From Oscillospiraceae bacterium (GTDB lineage Bacteria > Bacillota > Clostridia > Oscillospirales > CAG-272), in assembly GCA_015065065.1 (NCBI GenBank), contig SVQX01000021.1, positions 1 to 33,160 on the forward strand: a stretch of 33,160 nucleotides of DNA, given 5' to 3'. A program made the position numbers and the translations under genes. Under the pieces are notes generated by a model. The model was not told the origin of the DNA. It made no database searches and saw only the letters and a list, made by a program, of their open reading frames with translations. Numbering within the stretch: the first letter of the stretch is position 1; each line of letters opens with the position of its first letter. This document shows, one piece after another, positions 25,170 through 33,086 of the stretch.

Positions 25170-26253
25170 TCTCCACTCTCCTTATTCTTACCGTAAAGGT
25201 GCTTCCCTCTCCCACCGCGCTGTCAACGGCAATATCACAGCCCGCGATATCCACCGCGCGCTTGACAAGAGCAAGACCGAGTCCATTACCCTGCGTCGCG
25301 TGAGAGCTGTCGCCCTGATAGAATTTATCGAATATGTGCTTTCCTTCCTCGGCGGAAATGCCGCATCCCGTGTCCGCCACCTTGACGTATGCGTATTCCC
25401 CCTCCGTTTTGAGAGTAAGCTCTACTCTGCCACCCTCGTCCGTAAACTTTATTGCATTGGACAAAAGGTTATTCCATACAAGACTCATCATCTCCGCATC
25501 CGCCGAGATGATAACGCCATCCTCGATATCTGCTTGTATATCAATGCTTTTTTTCTCCCATGCGCTTTCAAAGCCAATCATGCATTCGCAAAGCTGTCCG
25601 CCAAGGTCGTACTCGACAGCTATCGACTCGGACTGCTGATTTTCGAGCTTGCTCAGCCGTAGGATATTTGTTACAAGCTCGGAAAGCCGTCGTGCGGCGT
25701 CCGATACGGCGGTGGCGTATTCCCTGCGCTCATCCTCTCCCAGCTCCTCGGACTGCAATATAGTGGCATAATTTCGGATTACCGAGAGCGGAGTTTTCAG
25801 CTCGTGGGACACGCTTGCGACAAAATCGGAGCGCAAAGTTTCCACTCCCGACAGCTCCTGTGCCATTCTGTTAAAGCAATCGGATATCTCCGCAAACACA
25901 CTTTCGGGCTCAAGTCCGTGAGTGTGCGGTATGCGAACCGAAAAGTCCCCCGCCATCATTTGGTTTGCGGCATCGATTATCTGACGTGCGGGCTTTTGCA
26001 CCGTCAGCTTTCGACGGACGGTATCAACGACGGTGAATATCAAGGACAAGAACAGCACGTTTATAAAGGTCAGCTTTGCCGCCGCACTGATGTTGGCGTC
26101 TGTCAGCTCAAGCCCCATGCTTCCGCTCATGACGTTCAGGAAAAGCATAAGCGAGCAGGTGACTACAAATCCGACTATGAGGAAAAACACAAAAAAGTTA
26201 TACAGCACGTACAGTATCTGCCTGACACGTCCGCGGCTCTTTTTTTCCGTCAT
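25147..26253 (-). CDS. Sensor histidine kinase
   Basis: The 368-residue membrane kinase has TM segments at about residues 12-41 and 60-78, with only a short extracytoplasmic loop between them (an intramembrane-sensing layout). A HAMP-like linker follows at about 80-135. The HisKA H-box has H150 in SVSHELKTPLSVIRNY. The ATPase domain carries NLLSNAIKFTDEGG, ADTGCGIS, FDKFYQGD and GNGLGLALVKR. It phosphorylates the response regulator encoded just upstream; start and stop overlap as ATGA. A short sensor loop suggests sensing within the membrane or through the adjacent 8-TM protein. Confidence 0.95.
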   Translation of the reverse strand: MTEKKSRGRVRQILYVLYNFFVFFLIVGFVVTCSLMLFLNVMSGSMGLELTDANISAAAKLTFINVLFLSLIFTVVDTVRRKLTVQKPARQIIDAANQMMAGDFSVRIPHTHGLEPESVFAEISDCFNRMAQELSGVETLRSDFVASVSHELKTPLSVIRNYATILQSEELGEDERREYATAVSDAARRLSELVTNILRLSKLENQQSESIAVEYDLGGQLCECMIGFESAWEKKSIDIQADIEDGVIISADAEMMSLVWNNLLSNAIKFTDEGGRVELTLKTEGEYAYVKVADTGCGISAEEGKHIFDKFYQGDSSHATQGNGLGLALVKRAVDIAGCDIAVDSAVGEGSTFTVRIRRVENGHQEDM

Positions 26254-26921
26254 TTCAGCACCGCCTTATATCCAAGCCCATGCACCGTCTGTATTTCAAA
26301 CGATTCGCATCTCGCAAGCTTTGCACGGAGCTTCGTCATATAAACGTCTACCGTACGCGTGCCGCTCTGTGTATCAACGTCCCAAAATTCGTCCATGAGC
26401 TGAGTGCGAGTAAAGGTCTTTTTGGGATAAGAAAGCAGCTTGTATAGGATATCGAATTCTCTTGCCGTCAAGGATATTTCCTCGCCGTCAAGCGTAGCCG
26501 AGCGCTCGTCTGCGTCCATGACGAAGCTACCCGCCTCAAGACGGCGGCTGGACGCTATCTTGGCTCGTCGCAGCAGTGCGCCTATGCGGAGGAAAAGCTC
26601 GTCGAGATCTATCGGCTTCGTCATGTAATCGTCGATACCGATACGGAAGCCTCGCTGCTTTGACGCAAGATCGTCCCGCGCCGACATAAACAGGATGGGA
26701 ATGTCGCTGTTGAGCGAGCGCACCGTCTTGACGAATTCAAAGCCGTCTATATTCGGCATCATTATATCCGACACGATAAGGTCAAAGGTGGTCTTATACA
26801 TCTCGTCAAACGCCGCCTCGGCAGACAGACATCCCACCGCCTCGTATCCGCTGTGATTCAAAAACGTACACACACTGCGGTTAAGATCGCGGTCGTCCTC
26901 TACCACCAATATTTTAAACAT
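26250..26921 (-). CDS. OmpR-family response regulator
   Basis: The 223-residue regulator has an N-terminal receiver domain with the acidic pocket VVEDDRD, the phosphoacceptor D52 in LIVSDIMMPNIDGFE, and K in DYMTKPIDLDELFLR. The C-terminal winged helix (about 130-223) has LTAREFDILYKLLSYPKKTFTRTQLMDEFW and RTVDVYMTKLRAKL. The ATG at 26921 is chosen because GGAGGTG precedes it; the frame extends 12 codons further without a ribosome site. TATAAT lies at 26965-26960 but no good -35 is visible. Instead there are TGTT repeats at that place, which suggests activator dependence. Confidence 0.95.
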   Translation of the reverse strand: MFKILVVEDDRDLNRSVCTFLNHSGYEAVGCLSAEAAFDEMYKTTFDLIVSDIMMPNIDGFEFVKTVRSLNSDIPILFMSARDDLASKQRGFRIGIDDYMTKPIDLDELFLRIGALLRRAKIASSRRLEAGSFVMDADERSATLDGEEISLTAREFDILYKLLSYPKKTFTRTQLMDEFWDVDTQSGTRTVDVYMTKLRAKLARCESFEIQTVHGLGYKAVLK

Positions 26922-26959
26922 ATCGCACCTCCGTGGTATATTTTCATCCATACGCACTC

Positions 26960-26989
26960 ATTATAGCACGGAAATGTTAAAGTTTTGTT
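26960..26989 (-). promoter_or_regulatory. Promoter of the two-component operon with a candidate response-regulator box
   Basis: TATAAT on the minus strand (26965-26960) lacks a recognisable -35. The + strand sequence TGTT at 26975-26978 and again at 26986-26989 forms an 11-bp-spaced direct repeat over that position, as in OmpR/PhoB-class boxes. The same spacing and a shared 10-mer occur at 27506-27522. Confidence 0.5.
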
Positions 26990-27006
26990 TCTGTTTTTGC
27001 AAATTT

Positions 27007-27036
27007 AAGATCAGGACGGCAGTTCCGCCCTGATCT
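27007..27036 (-). terminator. Terminator of the 122-residue membrane-protein gene
   Basis: AGATCAGG plus CGG pairs with CCG plus CCTGATCT, with one internal mismatch. Read leftward it is followed by TTAAATTT. It lies 21 bases after the stop codon. Confidence 0.65.
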
Positions 27037-27056
27037 TCATGCAAGCACGTGCTTAT

Positions 27057-27425
27057 TTACTGCGAGCTCATGATCTTTTCGCTCAGATCAAGTATTCTGT
27101 CCGCATATTTTTTCTTGCGACTGTTAAGGATACTCTTGTAAACAGGATAGTTTACCACCGCCATAGCCAAGCCTACCGCTCCGATAACGATACCGGGGAT
27201 AAGCGGATTTGCAATACCGATAACACTTCCGATCTCCGTCATGATAAGGCTCATACCGCCCCCCATAACGATAGCTCCGATACTGCCGAAAATGTAGGCG
27301 AACACGTTTGCGGGACGCTTTACCTTTGCATCAAGCTCGCGGAGCGCGTCAAGCTCGGAGGTCTGATTTTCCATATACTGCGCACGGATCTTTTGTGCCA
27401 TGTACTGCTTGTCGTTTCTGTTCAT
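27057..27425 (-). CDS. Small two-TM membrane protein, paralogue of the gene at 23879-24280
   Basis: The 122-residue product has a charged N terminus with ELDALRELDAKVKRPANV, two hydrophobic segments at about residues 43-63 and 71-95, the motif SIGAIVMGGGMSLIMTEIG, and a basic SRKKKYADRILDLSEKI end. The match with the product of 23879-24280 runs through both membrane segments and the tail. Only the N-terminal extension differs. GAGG precedes the start. It is transcribed separately, but its upstream region shares a 10-mer with the operon promoter, so the two loci are probably co-regulated. Confidence 0.87.
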   Translation of the reverse strand: MNRNDKQYMAQKIRAQYMENQTSELDALRELDAKVKRPANVFAYIFGSIGAIVMGGGMSLIMTEIGSVIGIANPLIPGIVIGAVGLAMAVVNYPVYKSILNSRKKKYADRILDLSEKIMSSQ

Positions 27426-27505
27426 AATGAATACCTCTCGTTTCGTTTCATTTGTAGTTTACGCGCTTATTTTACCTCCGCCTTGTTTTTGAAAGTTTTG
27501 AATTA

Positions 27506-27522
27506 TGTTTACGAAATGTTAA
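27506..27522. promoter_or_regulatory. Candidate response-regulator box upstream of the 122-residue membrane-protein gene
   Basis: TGTT at 27506-27509 and 27517-27520 form an 11-bp-spaced direct repeat. The second overlaps GAAATGTTAA (27513-27522), which is identical to 26971-26980 in front of the two-component operon. AAGTTTTG is also present beside both. Confidence 0.45.
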
Positions 27523-27556
27523 TTGCAATTATTTTTTTGTGGAACTGAAAATCGAG

Positions 27557-27585
27557 TTGACTTTTGGCAAAATATAGTGTATAAT
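27557..27585 (+). promoter_or_regulatory. Promoter of the SDR gene
   Basis: TTGACT (27557-27562) and TATAAT (27580-27585) have a 17-base spacer, 56 bases before the start codon. Confidence 0.88.
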
Positions 27586-27641
27586 GTAGGCAATAAAATC
27601 GGGCGACAAAAATTGCCGCCAAAGCAAAGGAGATCAAAATT

Positions 27642-28442
27642 ATGGGATTTTTAACGGGTAAAACAGCCATCATCACGGGCGCGGGACGCGCAGTGCTGTC
27701 AAACGGTGCGTGCGGCTCTATCGGCTACGGTATCGCCACCGCTTACGCTAAGGAGGGCGCAAATCTCGTCATTACGGGACGCAACGTAGCAAAGCTGGAG
27801 AGTGCCAAGGAGGAGCTTGAGCGGCTTTACGGCATTCAGGTGCTGACCGTTGCCGCCGACGTAAATGCGGGCGCTGACAACGAGGCCGTGGTAAACAACG
27901 TAATAAATCAGACCATTGAGAAGTTCGGTCGTATCGACGTGCTTATCAACAACGCGCAGGCATCCGCCTCGGGCGTGACTCTTGCTGACCACACCACCGA
28001 GCAGTTTGATCTTGCTCTCTACTCGGGACTTTACGCCGCGTTCTATTATATGAAGGCGTGCTACCCCTACCTTAAGGAAACCAAGGGAACGGTTATCAAT
28101 TTTGCTTCGGGTGCAGGACTTTTCGGCAACTACGGTCAGTGCGCTTACGCCGCGGCGAAGGAGGGCATCCGCGGACTTACCCGTGTTGCGGCTACCGAGT
28201 GGGCAAAGGACGGCATCACCGCAAACGTTATCTGTCCCCTTGCGTGGACGGCACAGCTTGAGCAGTTCAAGAACGCATATCCCGAGGCGTTTGAAAAGAA
28301 CGTGCATACTCCCCCCGCAGGTCACTTTGCGGATGCGGAGACCGAGATTGGTCGAGTTTGCGTTCAGCTTGCATCCTCCGATTTCAAGTATCTCACGGGC
28401 GAAACGCTCACCCTTGAGGGCGGACTCGGACTCAGACCATAA
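27642..28442 (+). CDS. Short-chain dehydrogenase/reductase
   Basis: The 266-residue Rossmann enzyme uses NAD(P)H on an unknown carbonyl or alcohol. The cofactor motif is stretched: ITGAGRAVLSNG, then CGSIGYGIATAYAKEGA, instead of a compact TGxxxGIG. LINNAQAS replaces the usual NNAG. The catalytic pair is Y and K in YAAAKEGIRG, preceded by the serine in FASGAGLFG. The C terminus LTGETLTLEGGLGLRP is standard. AAAGGAG precedes the start, and the gene is monocistronic. The stretched glycine loop recalls enoyl-ACP reductase-like SDRs, but the YxxxK spacing is classical. Confidence 0.92.
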   Translation: MGFLTGKTAIITGAGRAVLSNGACGSIGYGIATAYAKEGANLVITGRNVAKLESAKEELERLYGIQVLTVAADVNAGADNEAVVNNVINQTIEKFGRIDVLINNAQASASGVTLADHTTEQFDLALYSGLYAAFYYMKACYPYLKETKGTVINFASGAGLFGNYGQCAYAAAKEGIRGLTRVAATEWAKDGITANVICPLAWTAQLEQFKNAYPEAFEKNVHTPPAGHFADAETEIGRVCVQLASSDFKYLTGETLTLEGGLGLRP

Positions 28443-28451
28443 AAACACAAC

Positions 28452-28484
28452 GCGCGGCGTCAAAAAGACGCCGCGCAAATTTTT
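28452..28484 (+). terminator. Terminator of the SDR gene
   Basis: GCGCGGCGTC pairs perfectly with GACGCCGCGC around AAAAA and is followed by AATTTTTC. Confidence 0.9.
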
Positions 28485-28493
28485 CTATTCTTC

Positions 28494-28514
28494 CCCCCGC
28501 GCGGTGCGCGGGGG
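28494..28514. repeat. GC-rich palindrome, copy 1
   Basis: CCCCCGCGC-GGT-GCGCGGGGG, preceded by TATTCTTC. It lies 50 bases beyond the stop codon of the leftward lipoprotein gene. Copies 2 and 3 are at 29007-29026 and 29489-29519. Confidence 0.8.
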
Positions 28515-28564
28515 CTGTTCAATTACTCCTTTTGGTGATACATTTTTAACCGCAAGCACTCAGG

Positions 28565-28975
28565 CTACTTTGTAGTATTGCTCGCCAAAGCATCTATACT
28601 AGCCAAAACACCGTAATTCACCCACTGCTCTTCAAGATTCAAGCCTTCTAACTCGTCTTTTCCATACATATCATTTGGGAATATGAATACTGCTTCAACT
28701 GTGCCACCGCCGTCGATATGCCAATACAACGTCATTGGATTATATCCAAAACCGGTATTGTGTTCGGTATCATGCGCTTTCCCCATAATATCGAGCACAT
28801 TTTTCATTTTCATATTTATATTGAGTTTTTGCACATCAGTAGGACTGGGAGTGTGTTGGCATGTGCGGTCTATCATATCATCATAATCACCGCGCCAAAG
28901 CTCATCTTGGGCAGAGTTACAGGCTGTGATAAACAGCAAACATATTGTAACAAATAACAAAATAACTTTTTTCAT
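28565..28975 (-). CDS. Small lipoprotein, possibly SmpA/BLIP-like
   Basis: The 136-residue product has a lipoprotein signal peptide with the lipobox FITAC (lipid-modified C19), so it is anchored outside the membrane. After a linker, MKMKNVLDIMGKAHDTEHN followed by a W-I-D-G-G-G-T-V-E-A-V-F strand recalls small outer-surface SmpA/BLIP-type folds (a helix with a VLxxxGKxH-like turn, then beta strands). This resemblance is weak and function is unknown. AAAGGAGG precedes the start. It is AT-rich and the last gene of the leftward accessory cluster. Confidence 0.8.
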   Translation of the reverse strand: MKKVILLFVTICLLFITACNSAQDELWRGDYDDMIDRTCQHTPSPTDVQKLNINMKMKNVLDIMGKAHDTEHNTGFGYNPMTLYWHIDGGGTVEAVFIFPNDMYGKDELEGLNLEEQWVNYGVLASIDALASNTTK

Positions 28976-29006
28976 TATTCAGCCTCCTTTTGTTTTTCAT
29001 TCTCTC

Positions 29007-29026
29007 CCCCGCGCAAAAGCGCGGGG
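29007..29026. repeat. GC-rich palindrome, copy 2
   Basis: CCCCGCGC-AAAA-GCGCGGGG, preceded by CATTCTCTC. It sits between the lipoprotein gene and the stop of the next small gene. Confidence 0.8.
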
Positions 29027-29054
29027 CGAATGTGCATTAGCTTTGCATTGCAAA

Positions 29055-29426
29055 TTACGGCACAGGATACTTGAAATTTTCTGTTGCCACAAATGCTTTA
29101 CCCGTTTCACCAAAGCCGATCGAAAAATATGTCTGGTCGTAGTCATCCCATGCCCATTCGGTAACGTAAGTGGCATTGCCAGATATAAACTGCTGACGCG
29201 ATTCGTCGTAATAGCCTTCTCGGTACGAATAAAATTCACCGTATTTTTCCTGTATTTCTTCAGGCGTTTTTCCTATTACCCATTCCGCGTCCTTCTTGCC
29301 CATTGCCCACTTGACATCATAATTGGTATGCACATAAAGATGAGAAAGACCTATCATAGTAATCGGTATAGCGACAATGGTAAGTATCAAACAAATCTTA
29401 AATATTTTTTTGAAATTATTTTTCAT
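29055..29426 (-). CDS. Small membrane-anchored protein of unknown function
   Basis: The product has 123 residues from the ATG at 29426, which has GGAG nine bases upstream; an ATG at 29450 lacks a ribosome site. One hydrophobic segment at about residues 7-32 (signal anchor) is followed by an extracytoplasmic domain with DAEWVIGKTPEEIQEKYGEF, aromatic beta strands, and YFSIGFGETGKAFVATENF. The IGKT-x-EEI-x-x-KYG element is a recurrent pattern in small Bacillota surface proteins of the SmpA-like class, from memory. It has no named function. It belongs to the AT-rich leftward cluster. Confidence 0.77.
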   Translation of the reverse strand: MKNNFKKIFKICLILTIVAIPITMIGLSHLYVHTNYDVKWAMGKKDAEWVIGKTPEEIQEKYGEFYSYREGYYDESRQQFISGNATYVTEWAWDDYDQTYFSIGFGETGKAFVATENFKYPVP

Positions 29427-29488
29427 TTCAATATTCTCCATGGTATACACAATCGCTTTCTAAGTCATTCCCGGTTGCATTTTTTCTT

Positions 29489-29519
29489 CCCCCGCGCGGG
29501 GCGCGGGGGCGCGGGGGCG
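29489..29519. repeat. GC-rich palindrome, copy 3, with a partial tandem duplication
   Basis: CCCCCGCGC-GGG-GCGCGGGGG (29489-29509), preceded by TTTTCTT. An extra CGCGGGGGCG is appended up to the stop codon (TAA, 29522-29520) of the neighbouring gene. Confidence 0.8.
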
Positions 29520-29930
29520 TTAGAATTTATCCCATATGGGAAGAAAAGAACGCACGATCACAATGATAATTGAAATTGAATTTAGAGTTATTATAGCGAT
29601 ATAATCCTTTCGCTTCATAGCATCCAAAGACTGCGCACGTTTTAACAAACGAAATATAATGTACAAAAGCACACAGGTGATAATGTGAGTTATAAACAAA
29701 CGGTCACAGATTGTTGCCCAAAAGCCCGTAGGCAACAATATTAACTCTACAAGAAGCTGGAACACCAAATTGTCTGTATCTTCAAGAAAAGGTAGTAGAT
29801 TAAGACAATATAATCTTGAAAACAAAGTGACGCAAAGAATAGCCAACCAAGCAATACTAAGTACGTATGCCCAGCGTTTTGTTCTTATATCGGTCGTTTT
29901 TTTGTAATTGGTATAAAAGCTGTCTTTCAT
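29520..29930 (-). CDS. Small polytopic membrane protein next to the large secreted protein
   Basis: The 136-residue protein has a short charged N terminus and four hydrophobic segments at about residues 21-43, 55-71, 78-93 and 110-129. It has no recognised family. Its ATG lies two bases after the TAA of the 1042-residue gene, and its ribosome site GGAG is inside the end of that gene, so the two are tightly coupled. Such a position is typical of an immunity or export partner, which is inference. Codon use is AT-rich, like the end of the large gene. The stop codon abuts a GC-rich palindrome. Confidence 0.78.
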   Translation of the reverse strand: MKDSFYTNYKKTTDIRTKRWAYVLSIAWLAILCVTLFSRLYCLNLLPFLEDTDNLVFQLLVELILLPTGFWATICDRLFITHIITCVLLYIIFRLLKRAQSLDAMKRKDYIAIITLNSISIIIVIVRSFLPIWDKF

Positions 29931-29932
29931 AC

Positions 29933-32900
29933 TTAATTCTCCATCTCATTTATAATAAATGTCCAAATATGGTCCGCATAGGCCGTGGCGATGGCATCTA
30001 CTTGATATATCTGCAAGTGATGGAAATCTTCTTGAAACATTTCTACAGTAAGCCAAAAGGTATAATCATACGCTATTGATTTTATTTCATAATAATTCAA
30101 TCCACTAACAAATAACGAGAAGCGATCATTATAATTGTAATCATAGTAATACTCGATATAATCATCCAAGGATTCCATCTGCATATTTGTAATTAATTGA
30201 TATAAATTATACGCATCTACATCTGAATATAAATCACTTAGAGAGAATGGGCTGATTGTTTCATTGGAAGACAAAAGTTCTCTGGAATAGTTATATATGT
30301 TTTCGGCACTTTTTTCAATATCATTTTCCTCCAAATAAGTAATTACTCTACCTGCCAACGACTGTAAATCTCCGGCCCAACCAAACAGATTTTTTCCATC
30401 CTCACCAATAATTGCAAGACCAGAATCCGCATAAAACAATGCACATAGTGTTGCATTCAAATGATAAAAATCAATTTTATTACCTTCATCATCATAAATG
30501 TCACTAAGATTACTGGTAAATATTGTAGCCAGGCTTGGGTTTATACTATCTACATAGTCAATATAACCGTTATATAGCAAACCTCCACCAGCTGCATAAT
30601 CCCACAAATCATCCACATATCTTCCTGTGTTTATTCCTCCTTTTATTCTAATATAAGACATAACCATATATGCTCTATCCGCTCTATTACCTGAAGGAAG
30701 ATAACTTTGGGCATACTGATCAAGTTGTCCTACCGCCTCCACAATAGGTTCTAATGAGGAGGTTATATTTACAGTGTAATTCCAGATGGTAGATGAGCCA
30801 GAATAAGTCATTCTTATTTTGACACTACCCGTTTTAAGAGCGGTAAAATCACCGGTAACAGTGTTAATCGTGGCCTTGTCTGTTTCTGTTCCATCGGTAT
30901 TCGTAACACTATATGTCAAAGGCCCATTGTGATGCACATTTGTACTATACATAACTGCATCATAATCAAAAGTTTCAAATTGGAACAATTCAGAAGCCGA
31001 GGATGTCATCACCACTCCTTTTTTCTCAACTCCCGTATATTTCACGAACTCCCATTTTCCTTGGTCGCCTGCTTCTTCTTTCATTTTGAGTGTCAGGTAG
31101 GAATCGGGCGCGCCTGCCGAGCCTGAAGCAGTAGTATTATTGGCGCAGACTACATACGGTCCCCACTCAATATAGTAAACTCCATCCTCATCCGCCGGCG
31201 TTATTTCAAACGCGGTATTAGCATCAGATATAGCCGCAGGCTGTGTGCGTACCACCCCTGCCGACGAATCTACACCTATCATCAATTCGTTATTCAGCAT
31301 AGTTCTTATATGAACCATTCCACCATAGAAATTCACCTTAAACAGTCCGGAACGCGAGAACGAGGTAACGGGATTACCCGATGAAAATACGCATTGCTGA
31401 ACACGCGCACCTGCTTTTGTACTATTGTACTGTATATCCATCCACAAGCCGTCGTTACCCACATTTTTCAGCCCGTATACTCCCTCGTCGAGAAGCTGAT
31501 ATTCGATATAGTAAAACGAGCCATAGGTATCGGCGTTATCGGCATCACAGGACACAAGGATGACCGAGTCGTTGGTGGACTGCGCGGGAATATGCTTCAG
31601 CGCTATACCGTAGTTTGTAGACGTGCCGTTATACCATTTTCGCACAAGCTCGGTAAGGTCAAAGACCGCCTCGCCCGGGCTGTCGGCATCTATGCGTTCC
31701 GATGCCTCCATGACCGCGGTTGCGGAGGCGGTAGTGCTGACACCCAAATTATCATGCTCGTTCAGGAAATTCCAATCCGCGTACATAATATTCCACGGAT
31801 ACAGATATTCGTATGCGGCAACAGTCATATAGCCGCTGTCCACGTAATAGTAATAGTAGGTATAAAACTCCGCATTTACTATAATTCGGTTTTCGGGCAA
31901 AACGGGCATAGTTACATTTACAAGCGTGGTCTTATCGCTGCTTATCCATAGCTTCGTATCATATCCGTAGTTGGTGCCGGGATTTGCAGCCGAAACATAG
32001 GTATCGGATATAGGTCTTTGGAGATAAGCGGTATCCAAGGATGGGTCGATAACCACGGGGAACGCTCTCTGTGTGCTGTTCATCCAAGTGCTGTCTGCCG
32101 TTACCGTAAGTATATACTGCCCTGTACGCACCGTCGTCAGGGTGTAGCTTACGTCGTAGGAAACGGTATCGTTAGCGTCGTACATATAGGGCGCGGGCAC
32201 GTAATACACCGCATCGCCCGTATCGCTGTCGGCAAGGGTTATTGAGCCGTCCTCATTCAGCGCGGCGGTGAGTCCGCTCACGGTAAACAGGAAGGAATAT
32301 GCATAGCTTGCGCGGGGGCTGTTAACTATTATATTCTCCTTGATGGAATTTGCCGAGAGAACGTATTCAAGATGAGTATTGGTGAAAACGTCCTCGTATG
32401 TTATGGAGCTGCGATTGTCGATTTTCGACGCCTTTTCAAATTTCACAGCATCACTTTCGCTGTCATCAACAGCCTCGGGCAGGCTGTGATTTGTAACGGT
32501 GGCGGCGGGGTTGCCCACCACGGGCTGAAGCGTCATATTTCCGCTTGACATTTCGCCAAGCCCGCCTTCGGTATTAGGCACTGCTGACAGCGATACCGTA
32601 TATCCGTTTTCGGACAGCGTATATATACCGCCCTCGGTAAAGTCTGCCACTCCTTGTGCAAAGGTCACTCTGCCGTCGGTCGTGCCGTAGGCAGACGTTC
32701 CCTTTTCGTCCGTGTTGAGCAGCAGTCTGTTGTCGATATCCTGCCAAGCTCCGCTTTCATCCTTGCGGTGTACGGGTGCTGTATAGGTTACTGCACGGTA
32801 GTTACCGTCAGACAGATGAAAATGCTTTGAGTATTCCTCGCGAAGCTCTACAACCTCGTAAAAGCCCTCGCGTTCCTCGGCTTCAGTCGTTGCTTCTATA

Positions 32901-33061
32901 TCTATATTATCTATATTGTCTATTTCTTCAATATTTTCGGTTTCTTCAATGTCAACCGCAGAAGCAAACAAATTAAGCTGCATAGTCGAAAATACTATTA
33001 TCAATGCAATTAAAAACACTGATACGCGCAATATGTTTGTTTTGTGATTGCTCATTTTCAT
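29933..33061 (-). CDS. Large secreted multidomain protein: DNRLRE, ricin-like, Ig-like and unassigned C-terminal domain
   Basis: The 1042-residue protein has a signal peptide (about residues 1-35), then an acidic linker of repeated EEIDNIDNIDIE. A leader region at 65-345 is of the type seen at the start of DNRLRE/RHS-class surface proteins (VELREEYSKHF, WQDIDNRLL). The DNRLRE domain lies at about 345-520 (DTYVSAANPGTNYG), ricin-like repeats at about 525-680, an Ig-like (Big2) domain at about 685-770, and an unassigned C-terminal domain at 770-1042. The last holds KIDFYHLNA (H867) and FGWAGDLQSL (D898). No RHS repeats or LPXTG anchor are seen. GGAAAG precedes the start. DNA composition shifts from GC-rich to AT-rich after the ricin-like part. 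Confidence 0.88.
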   Translation of the reverse strand: MKMSNHKTNILRVSVFLIALIIVFSTMQLNLFASAVDIEETENIEEIDNIDNIDIEATTEAEEREGFYEVVELREEYSKHFHLSDGNYRAVTYTAPVHRKDESGAWQDIDNRLLLNTDEKGTSAYGTTDGRVTFAQGVADFTEGGIYTLSENGYTVSLSAVPNTEGGLGEMSSGNMTLQPVVGNPAATVTNHSLPEAVDDSESDAVKFEKASKIDNRSSITYEDVFTNTHLEYVLSANSIKENIIVNSPRASYAYSFLFTVSGLTAALNEDGSITLADSDTGDAVYYVPAPYMYDANDTVSYDVSYTLTTVRTGQYILTVTADSTWMNSTQRAFPVVIDPSLDTAYLQRPISDTYVSAANPGTNYGYDTKLWISSDKTTLVNVTMPVLPENRIIVNAEFYTYYYYYVDSGYMTVAAYEYLYPWNIMYADWNFLNEHDNLGVSTTASATAVMEASERIDADSPGEAVFDLTELVRKWYNGTSTNYGIALKHIPAQSTNDSVILVSCDADNADTYGSFYYIEYQLLDEGVYGLKNVGNDGLWMDIQYNSTKAGARVQQCVFSSGNPVTSFSRSGLFKVNFYGGMVHIRTMLNNELMIGVDSSAGVVRTQPAAISDANTAFEITPADEDGVYYIEWGPYVVCANNTTASGSAGAPDSYLTLKMKEEAGDQGKWEFVKYTGVEKKGVVMTSSASELFQFETFDYDAVMYSTNVHHNGPLTYSVTNTDGTETDKATINTVTGDFTALKTGSVKIRMTYSGSSTIWNYTVNITSSLEPIVEAVGQLDQYAQSYLPSGNRADRAYMVMSYIRIKGGINTGRYVDDLWDYAAGGGLLYNGYIDYVDSINPSLATIFTSNLSDIYDDEGNKIDFYHLNATLCALFYADSGLAIIGEDGKNLFGWAGDLQSLAGRVITYLEENDIEKSAENIYNYSRELLSSNETISPFSLSDLYSDVDAYNLYQLITNMQMESLDDYIEYYYDYNYNDRFSLFVSGLNYYEIKSIAYDYTFWLTVEMFQEDFHHLQIYQVDAIATAYADHIWTFIINEMEN

Positions 33062-33086
33062 ATATTTCTTTCCTTTCTTTAGTATT

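Noticed and set aside
28494-29519. CRISPR-like spacing of the three GC-rich palindromes
   Set aside because: The intervals are about 500 bases and contain genes; there are no short regular spacers and no cas genes.
29933-33061. RHS/YD repeats in the large secreted protein
   Set aside because: The N terminus resembles RHS-class proteins, but no YD-repeat pattern is present between the DNRLRE and C-terminal domains.
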